Shown here: piece after piece, positions 58,528 through 64,000 of the stretch
Numbering within the stretch: the first letter of the stretch is position 1
How the letters are laid out: every line of letters begins with the position of its first letter
Assembly: GCF_002001105.1 (NCBI RefSeq)
Contig: NZ_MUNP01000026.1
Location: forward strand, 17,894 to 81,893
Reading direction: 5' to 3'
DNA from: Rhodanobacter sp. C06
GTDB lineage: Bacteria > Pseudomonadota > Gammaproteobacteria > Xanthomonadales > Rhodanobacteraceae
Length of the DNA stretch: 64,000 nucleotides
Made by a program: the position numbers and the translations under genes
Notes under the pieces: generated by a model
The model's database searches: none
What the model was told of the DNA's origin: nothing
Seen by the model: the letters and a program-made list of their open reading frames with translations, nothing else

Positions 58528-59072
58528 TGGCGGTGATGGCCCGGGCCGAAGCCGGCTCCCCCACGCGCGGTTTCGCGGCTTGGCGCGTGCTGGTCTGGCT
58601 GATGCTGTTGCTGGCCGCGTTCGGCAGCGTGCAATACCTCGGCCACGCGCAGCTCCTGTGGGCACATCGTGCCGGCTTGTCGCCGGACGACGGCGCCGCG
58701 CTGCAGCGCATGCTGGCCTGGGATATCGGCTATCTGCTGGCCGCGTTCGCGCTGATCGTGCTGTGCGCCGGCTGCATCCTGCGCCAGGCCTGGGCGCGCG
58801 CGCCGCTGCGCATGGCCTGCGGCGTGCTGGTGCTGTGGGCGCTGGCCAGCGGCGGCATGATGCTGGCGCAATGGCCGCAGTTCCACCGCGCCAGCGCCGA
58901 CGCGCTGGCCCAGCTCGGCAACGACGCCACCTTGCGCAGCGCCGTGATGCACGCCCGCCGCGTCTACCGCATCACGCTGGGGCTCAAGGCGATCGCGATC
59001 CCCGTGCTGCTGTGGCTGGCCTGGCGACTGGGCACGCCCGCGGTGCGCATGCAGTTCCGCCATCGGCGCTAA
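58527..59072 (+). CDS. membrane protein of unknown function
   Basis: The product (181 aa) has four predicted membrane helices (WRVLVWLMLLLAAFGSV, MLAWDIGYLLAAFALIVLCA, LRMACGVLVLWALASGGMML, ALKAIAIPVLLWLAW-like C-terminal segment). No family is recognised. Its ATG overlaps the TGA of the peroxiredoxin gene by one base (TGATG), so it is probably coupled to it and may work in the same envelope redox context; this is inference only. Confidence 0.78.
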   Translation: MAVMARAEAGSPTRGFAAWRVLVWLMLLLAAFGSVQYLGHAQLLWAHRAGLSPDDGAALQRMLAWDIGYLLAAFALIVLCAGCILRQAWARAPLRMACGVLVLWALASGGMMLAQWPQFHRASADALAQLGNDATLRSAVMHARRVYRITLGLKAIAIPVLLWLAWRLGTPAVRMQFRHRR

Positions 59073-59141
59073 GCGGTGGCATGGCATGATCACAGGGAGC
59101 GCGTTTTCGAGCTTGTCGACCGTTTCAACAGGAGGAAGGGG

Positions 59142-59987
59142 ATGAAACGCTGGTTGTCAGGTCTGTTGTGTCTGGTGCTGTCAGGTGTGGCGTTGGCCGC
59201 CGGACCGGCGGCAGTGCGCAAGCGGGTACAGGCGAGCATGCGGGTCAATGGCACGATCGAGGTGGCTCCGGATGGCAGCGTGAAACAGTACGCGCTCGAT
59301 CAACCGGAAAAATTGCCGGATGCGGTAAAGGAGCTGTTGACCAAGTCCATACCCGCATGGAGGTTCAAGCCTGTCGAGTTGGATGGCAAGCCGGTGACGG
59401 CCAAGGCGGCGATGAACCTGCGCGTGGTCGCCAGTCCCTTAGACGGCGACAAATACAATCTTGGTGTTGCAGGAGCCTGGTTTGGTGATCAGGGTGGCGC
59501 TACGACACAAACGATCTCATACAAGAGCCAGAAGCGGCCCGGTTACCCAATGGTTGCAGCCCATAACAGGGTGTCGGGCACGGTGTACGTATTGTTGAAG
59601 GTCGGACGCGATGGCAAGGTGGCCGACGCCGAGGCCGAACAGGTGGATCTGCGTGTTATCGCAAGCGACAGCGAGCTGGAGCTTTGGAGGCAAGCGCTGA
59701 GGGCTGCAGCTTTGTCTGCACTCAAGCAGGACACCTTCAATTTGCCCACTGCAGGGCCGGAGGTGAATAACCCCTATTGGATTGCGAGGATTCCGGTGAC
59801 CTTCCAGATGAATGGCGCACAGCCAACGGAGTATGGCCAATGGCAGGCCTACGTACCGGGTCCGGTACATGAGCCCGAGTGGGCAGGGAAGCACAAGTTG
59901 GCAGGAAGCCCGGACGCGATTCCCGAGGGGGGAGCCCTGTTGGCTGACCAGGCATTGCACCTGCTCACATCGCTCGGCGGCACTTGA
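59142..59987 (+). CDS. exported TonB C-terminal-domain-like protein
   Basis: The product (281 aa) has a signal peptide (WLSGLLCLVLSGVALAAG) and two regions resembling the TonB C-terminal fold: SIPAWRFKPVELDGKPVTAK and RVSGTVYVLLKVGRDGKVAD, with a preceding KRPGYPMVAA. Such periplasmic proteins with TonB_C domains but no membrane anchor are known in Xanthomonadales; the function is unknown. GGAGGAAGGG precedes ATG 59142. Codons such as TTG, AGG, ATT and GTT are more frequent than in the neighbours, which hints at a more recent acquisition. Confidence 0.78.
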   Translation: MKRWLSGLLCLVLSGVALAAGPAAVRKRVQASMRVNGTIEVAPDGSVKQYALDQPEKLPDAVKELLTKSIPAWRFKPVELDGKPVTAKAAMNLRVVASPLDGDKYNLGVAGAWFGDQGGATTQTISYKSQKRPGYPMVAAHNRVSGTVYVLLKVGRDGKVADAEAEQVDLRVIASDSELELWRQALRAAALSALKQDTFNLPTAGPEVNNPYWIARIPVTFQMNGAQPTEYGQWQAYVPGPVHEPEWAGKHKLAGSPDAIPEGGALLADQALHLLTSLGGT

Positions 59988-60012
59988 ACTCTTTACGTGC
60001 GGCTAGGAGGAC

Positions 60013-60036
60013 AACGCCCCGTTCGCGGGGCGTTTG
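60013..60036 (+). terminator. terminator after the TonB-C-like gene
   Basis: A 9-bp stem AACGCCCCG (60013-60021 with 60026-60034) with a TTCG tetraloop ends in TTT. It lies 26 bases after the stop. Confidence 0.85.
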
Positions 60037-60115
60037 CGTATTGGCCCTGCGTGTTCAGCATCGGTTGCCCCAAGTGCAGGTATCGCTGCGCCATCCCATT
60101 CCCGGAATCGTCCCG

Positions 60116-60868
60116 ATGCGCCCCTGCCGTATGCCGCTGTTCCTGCTGTCGCTGCTCGTCGTGTTGCCGCTGCAGGCGCAGGACCTCGCCGCCACCTGCC
60201 ATGCCACCAGCAGCTACGACGTGACGCTGCGGCCGGGCAGCGTGCTGTTCGATCGCCCTGCGCCCGCGCCGACGCGGGTGGAGCTGAGCCATGGCACGCT
60301 GCGCACCGATGGCGCGGCGGTGCCGCTGAATGCCGAAGAGCAGGACCGTCTGAGCCTGTTCGAGCGCGACCTGCGCGCGCTGGCGCCGCGCGTGCGCACG
60401 GTGGCGCAGCACGGCGTGGACATCGCGGTGCAGGGCCTGCGCGAGGAGGCCGCGGGCATGGGCCTCGGCGCGGATACGCGGGTGCAACTGGACCAGCGGC
60501 TGGCGGCCGATGCGGCCAGCCTCAAGCAGCGCATCGCGGCCAGCGACAGCACGCACGACTGGCAGGGCGGCGCAATGGATCAATACGTCAACCAGATCGA
60601 GAGCGATCTGTTGCCGCTGATCGCCGGCGATCTCGGCCAGCAGGCGCTCACTGCCGCCATGAGCGGCGACCTGCAGACCGCCGCCAGCCTGCGCGACCGC
60701 GCCACGAACCTGGCCACGCAACTGGAACCGCGCATGCGCCAGCGGATGCAGGCACTGCGGCCGCAGATCGAGGCGTTGTGCCCGGCGATCCGTCAGCTGG
60801 CCACGCTGCAGCAAGGTGTGCGCGACGGCAAGGGCCGGCCATTGGACCTGCTGCAGATCGGCCAGTGA
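60116..60868 (+). CDS. DUF2884 (YggN-like) exported protein, copy 1
   Basis: The product (250 aa) has a signal peptide (MPLFLLSLLVVLPLQAQ). The YggN/DUF2884 domain shows TSSYDVTLRPGSVLFDRP, LSHGTLRTDGAAVPLNAEEQ, and a helical C-terminal part ending in IEALCPAIRQLATLQQGVRD. The function of the family is unknown. ATG 60116 was used; ATG 60131 would remove five residues. A longer paralog lies at 61996-62820. Confidence 0.83.
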   Translation: MRPCRMPLFLLSLLVVLPLQAQDLAATCHATSSYDVTLRPGSVLFDRPAPAPTRVELSHGTLRTDGAAVPLNAEEQDRLSLFERDLRALAPRVRTVAQHGVDIAVQGLREEAAGMGLGADTRVQLDQRLAADAASLKQRIAASDSTHDWQGGAMDQYVNQIESDLLPLIAGDLGQQALTAAMSGDLQTAASLRDRATNLATQLEPRMRQRMQALRPQIEALCPAIRQLATLQQGVRDGKGRPLDLLQIGQ

Positions 60869-60960
60869 ACGCGACACCTTCGTGACGCGGATTAATCTCC
60901 GGCTAAGTAGCCGTGGGCGAGGATGACGCCATCATCCTCACCGCCCGACCGGGGGCGACC

Positions 60961-61404
60961 GTGGCTACGAGCGTCATCCGAACCACCTGCAACCAGCTGA
61001 TCCGCCGTGGCATCGACCTGTGCCGCCTGTACCGCCATGCCTCTCTCGCGGTGAGCGAGCCGGGCCTGCGCGCGGTGCTGGACGAGGATGCCCAGGCGCT
61101 CGCCGCCATGGTCGTCGAGTTGCAGCACGAGGTGGCGCTGGCCGGCGGCGAGCCGCGCATGCACGGCAGCTGGCGCGCTGCGCTGCGTTGCCGGATGGTG
61201 GACGGCGTGGCGCGCACCGCCGCGCGGCGTGACAGCGCCTGGATCCACGCCCTGGCGCAGGACGAGTCGGGCCTGCTGCGGGCCTTCGAACGGGCGATCG
61301 CCGGCCTGCCCGAGGACTCGGCCAAAGTGCTGCGCCGGCAGCTGCCGCGCCTGCGCGGCATCCATCTGGACATGCACAGCCTGGCCGGCCCCGCGCATTC
61401 CTGA
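60961..61404 (+). CDS. DUF2383-like four-helix (ferritin-like) protein
   Basis: The product (147 aa with this start) is an all-helical protein that fits the DUF2383/PA2169 group: CNQLIRRGIDLCRLYRHASL, EDAQALAAMVVELQHEVALA, GGEPRMHGSWRAALRCRM, DESGLLRAFERAIAGLP. The metal ligands of true ferritins are not all present. The GTG start 60961 has GGGGG 5-9 bases upstream. GTG 60913 would add 16 residues and is the alternative. The role is unknown. Confidence 0.7.
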   Translation: MATSVIRTTCNQLIRRGIDLCRLYRHASLAVSEPGLRAVLDEDAQALAAMVVELQHEVALAGGEPRMHGSWRAALRCRMVDGVARTAARRDSAWIHALAQDESGLLRAFERAIAGLPEDSAKVLRRQLPRLRGIHLDMHSLAGPAHS

Positions 61405-61539
61405 CGGCACGCGCCTGACGGCACGCACCGACACGCACGCGGGCGGCACGCCCACCCGATCCCCGGCATCTTGCCGTCGCCGTCGTCGCGGCGTCCGCAC
61501 TAGCTTGCATGCTCCTGTCCGTCACACGGGGAGCGTGCC

Positions 61540-61866
61540 ATGCATCGTCACCGACTGGCCGGTCTGCTGGCCTGTGTCTTGTTCGCCTGCGCCACCGGCG
61601 CCGCCGCCTCCGACAGCTTGCGCGTGGGCAACCGCGTGCTGGTGGTGGGCGACAGCGCAGCCACGGTGAGCGCGCTGCTCGGCAAGCCTACGCACAAGTC
61701 GCATCAAGGTGCCTCCCGCAGCGGCGGCCGCCACGGCAAACGCGTGCGCGGCATCTCCGCCAGCGCGACGCGCGGCGAGCAGTGGCAATACCGGCGCAAC
61801 GGCAAGGTGATCGTGGTCACCCTGGTCGACGGCCGCGTCAGCGACATCGACGAGCGCAGCCGCTGA
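61540..61866 (+). CDS. small exported DUF2845-like protein
   Basis: The product (108 aa) has a signal peptide (LAGLLACVLFACATGAAASD). The short domain SLRVGNRVLVVGDSAATVSA, LLGKPTHKSHQG and QWQYRRNGKVIVVTLVDGRV has the pattern of SmpA/DUF2845-type envelope proteins (GxxPxxK, then a tryptophan-tyrosine strand and VxLVDGxV). The function is unknown. GGGGAG precedes the ATG. Confidence 0.75.
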   Translation: MHRHRLAGLLACVLFACATGAAASDSLRVGNRVLVVGDSAATVSALLGKPTHKSHQGASRSGGRHGKRVRGISASATRGEQWQYRRNGKVIVVTLVDGRVSDIDERSR

Positions 61867-61995
61867 CGGTTTCCCGCCGCGCACACCGTGACTGATGGCA
61901 GGGCATGACGCATGGCGCATGCCGCTGGGGACTGCGTAACTGAAGCTTCCGGGCATGCCGGCGCTCGCAGCCGGCATCAGGCCACGGGAGTTTGC

Positions 61996-62820
61996 ATGTC
62001 CGGACACCGCACAGTCGCCACGCTTGTCCTCGCTCTCGGCGTTGCCCTCGGCCTGCCAGTGCAGGCGGACGGGGTCCACGTGCGCGGCGACCAGTGCGGC
62101 TACGACAGCAACTACGACGTGCGGGTGACGCCGGCCGGCATCGACTTCAGCCGCAGTGACACGCAGCCTGCAGCGGTCTTCATGCACGATGGTGCGCTGC
62201 GTATCGACGGCCGGCCGGTCGCGGTGTCGGCGGAGGATGCGGCGCGGCTGCGCCGCTACGAGGCGGGCATGCGCAGCCTGTTGCCCGAGATGGCGGGCAT
62301 CGCGCACGAGGCGGTGGGCATCGCGTTCGATGCGCTGACCACGGTGGCCGCCACGCTGGGCGGCAGCCAGCATCACCGCGATGCGCTGGTGCGCGAGCTC
62401 AACCAGTCGCGGGTGCAGGCGCTGCGCGGCATGGACACCAACATCGATGCCGACCACTGGGGCCAGCAGGACTTCGCCGACGCGATCGAGCAGCCGGTCG
62501 ACAAGGCCAGCAACCAGTTGGCCAGCGCGCTCACGCGCAGCGTGATGTGGTCGCTGTTCACCGGCGGCGCCGACGAACTCGAGGCCCGCGCCGATTCGAT
62601 CGACGCGTCGATGGAAAAGGAGATGCAGGCGCGCGCGGGCCAGCTGGAGGCGCGCGCCAAGGCGATCTGCCCGCGTCTGGCGGAGCTGGACGAACTGCAG
62701 CGACAGTTCCATTTCCGTCTCACCGATGGCCAGCCGCTGCAACTGCTGACGGACAATCGGGATCGCAAGGGCAGGGACAGCCAGAGCGGCGCGGACGACG
62801 ACGCAGTCGCCACGCGCTGA
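61996..62820 (+). CDS. DUF2884 (YggN-like) exported protein, copy 2
   Basis: The product (274 aa) has a signal peptide (VATLVLALGVALGLPVQADG). The same domain as the gene at 60116 follows: YDSNYDVRVTPAGIDFSRSD, FMHDGALRIDGRPVAVSAED, then a long helical region with ADSIDASMEKEMQARAGQLE and AKAICPRLAELDELQRQF. The charged C-terminal tail is unique to this copy. GGGAG precedes ATG 61996. Two copies within 2 kb point to an old tandem duplication. Confidence 0.83.
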   Translation: MSGHRTVATLVLALGVALGLPVQADGVHVRGDQCGYDSNYDVRVTPAGIDFSRSDTQPAAVFMHDGALRIDGRPVAVSAEDAARLRRYEAGMRSLLPEMAGIAHEAVGIAFDALTTVAATLGGSQHHRDALVRELNQSRVQALRGMDTNIDADHWGQQDFADAIEQPVDKASNQLASALTRSVMWSLFTGGADELEARADSIDASMEKEMQARAGQLEARAKAICPRLAELDELQRQFHFRLTDGQPLQLLTDNRDRKGRDSQSGADDDAVATR

Positions 62821-62857
62821 TACCCCCAGGAACCGTGCGCTCCCCGCACGGTGACAT

Positions 62858-62894
62858 GCCGCGCCCGGCGTGATGCCGCCCGCGGCTTTTTTTT
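62858..62894 (+). terminator. Rho-independent terminator of the second DUF2884 gene
   Basis: Stem GCCGCG (62858-62863) pairs with CGCGGC (62881-62886) around a smaller hairpin and is followed by eight T. Another hairpin, CCGTGCG/CGCACGG, lies just before it (62833-62851). Confidence 0.85.
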
Positions 62895-63047
62895 GTGACC
62901 ACCATCCTTGGTGGTCGCCATTCGGGCCATCGCTGCGCGATGTCATTGTCGCTCCTGGCGATTTCTTGCCTGCTGGCTGCAGGGACGGGGACGCGGCGGA
63001 CACGATCCTGCTGCTAGGCTCGTTGCCAGTCTTTCCGAGCGACCGCC

Positions 63048-63893
63048 ATGCACGAATTGTCGACCCGCCTTGCCTCCGTGGATCTCTCCGCCATCGTGGC
63101 CAGCGTCGGTCCACGCCTGCTTGGCGCGCTGCTGATCCTGCTGATCGGCGCGTGGCTGGCCGCGCGGTTGGCGAATTTCAGCCAACGAGCGCTGCGTCGG
63201 GCGAAGGTGGACGACACCCTGGGCGGTTTCCTGCGCAACCTGATCTACGGCGTGCTGATCGCAGTGCTGGTGGCGATGGCGCTCGCTGCGCTGGGCGTGT
63301 CACCGGCGCCGATGGTGGCTGCGCTGGGCACCGCCGGCCTGGCGATCGGCCTGGCGCTGCAGGGCTCGCTGTCCAACCTCGCCTGGGGCGTGCTGCTGAT
63401 CATGTTCCGGCCGTTCCGGGTGGGCGACTACGTCACCGCCGGCGGCATCGACGGCACCGTGCAGAGCATCGACCTGATGTACACCCAGGTGCTGCTGCCC
63501 GACGGCCGCGAAGCGGCGGTGCCCAATGCCAAGGTGGGCAGCGACGCCATCCTCAACTTCAACCGCCGCGGCACGCGCCGGGTCGACCTGAAGATCGGCA
63601 TAGGCTGGCGCGACGACCTCACGCAGGCGATGGCCACGCTGCAGCAGGTGCTGGCGGACGAGCCGCTGGTGCTGGCCGAGCCCGCGCCCGGCGTGTGGGT
63701 GGACGGCATCGCCGGGCAGACCGTGACCCTGGTGCTGCGCGGCTGGGTGAAAAGTCCCGACGTGTGGGCCACGCAGACCGCGCTGCTGCGCGCGGTGAAA
63801 CAGCGCATCGACGCCAGCGAGTTGAGTTTGCCGGCGACTGCGCACGAGGTGAGCGTGGTGCAGGCGCCATCGAAAGATGGCGCGGGAGCATGA
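63048..63893 (+). CDS. small-conductance mechanosensitive channel (MscS family)
   Basis: The product (281 aa; Escherichia coli MscS 286) has three N-terminal membrane helices. The pore helix reads AALGTAGLAIGLALQGSLSN with the Gly/Ala packing of MscS. The beta domain has FRPFRVGDYVTAGGIDGTVQ and ALLPDGR-type VLLPDGREAAVPNAKV, and an alpha/beta C-terminal domain follows. It opens on osmotic downshock in the inner membrane. No strong RBS is visible. The last 107 bases of the window hold nothing recognisable. Confidence 0.93.
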   Translation: MHELSTRLASVDLSAIVASVGPRLLGALLILLIGAWLAARLANFSQRALRRAKVDDTLGGFLRNLIYGVLIAVLVAMALAALGVSPAPMVAALGTAGLAIGLALQGSLSNLAWGVLLIMFRPFRVGDYVTAGGIDGTVQSIDLMYTQVLLPDGREAAVPNAKVGSDAILNFNRRGTRRVDLKIGIGWRDDLTQAMATLQQVLADEPLVLAEPAPGVWVDGIAGQTVTLVLRGWVKSPDVWATQTALLRAVKQRIDASELSLPATAHEVSVVQAPSKDGAGA

Positions 63894-64000
63894 TGGTGCC
63901 GGGTGCGCTTGCGCGAGCAACGAAGCGGCTTCGAGCGCCTGCCGCGCCATAGGAGCCCCGGGTACGCTGCCGGCGCGCAGTAGCAGGAGCACCCCACCCG

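Overview
The window is GC-rich chromosomal DNA from a gammaproteobacterium. Gene content and order point to Xanthomonadales, most likely Rhodanobacteraceae (Rhodanobacter/Dyella type). The signs are the pcm-tolC pair, an aceE not followed by aceF, a K+-independent H+-pyrophosphatase beside a PPi-type phosphofructokinase, a long TonB-dependent receptor, and many small secreted proteins. The genus is an inference from gene families; no rRNA or tRNA gene was seen. Almost all of the sequence is ordinary core or near-core genome.

Layout. 0.4-2.7 kb: exported S53 (sedolisin) peptidase. 2.7-6.8 kb: envelope cluster with an LpxL-type acyltransferase, a polysaccharide deacetylase and a GT4 glycosyltransferase in one overlapping operon, divergent from waaA. 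6.8-9.8 kb: tolC, pcm and a divergent TetR regulator. 9.8-12.7 kb: TPP riboswitch with thiC, then a ferritin-like gene whose stop codon lies in a heptanucleotide repeat. 12.8-17.2 kb: MDR reductase, aldo/keto reductase and MFS operon with a divergent LysR gene and clear palindromes between them. 17.2-18.8 kb: ppa and a 2OG-Fe(II) oxygenase. 18.86-19.63 kb: a short AT-richer insert that reads as integron gene cassettes (attC sites, two cassette genes) without an integrase. 19.9-28.3 kb: MocR regulator, TonB receptor, HTH regulator, GST, ECF-like sigma factor. 28.4-36.3 kb: prolyl oligopeptidase, hppA, RcnB-like protein, PEP mutase/ICL-family protein, PPi-phosphofructokinase, adk. 36.5-47.3 kb: mpl (carrying an in-frame palindromic insertion), alanine aminotransferase, rsgA, a DUF1704 metallopeptidase-like protein, maeB and aceE. 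47.4-57.2 kb: two MFS transporters, a membrane-anchored small protein, GST, an arginine-deiminase-like hydrolase, a Tat-exported FAD oxidase, a LytTR regulator, two lipoproteins and a universal stress protein. 57.4-63.9 kb: small exported proteins (peroxiredoxin, TonB-C-like protein, two DUF2884 paralogs, DUF2383 and DUF2845-like proteins) and an MscS channel.

Two themes recur. The first is pyrophosphate and nucleotide energy metabolism: ppa, hppA, PPi-PFK and adk lie within 20 kb. The second is small repeats at gene ends: CCCTCTCCCC/GGGGAGAGGG palindromes (about 17.9, 36.4 and 44.3 kb), GAGAGGAGCGAG/GTGAGAA elements after two stop codons (12.6 and 56.2 kb), and an 84-bp inverted-repeat element inside mpl.

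The most unusual region is the integrase-less cassette cluster at 18.86-19.63 kb. Next is the palindromic element that mpl has absorbed in frame. No large undescribed multi-gene system was recognised.
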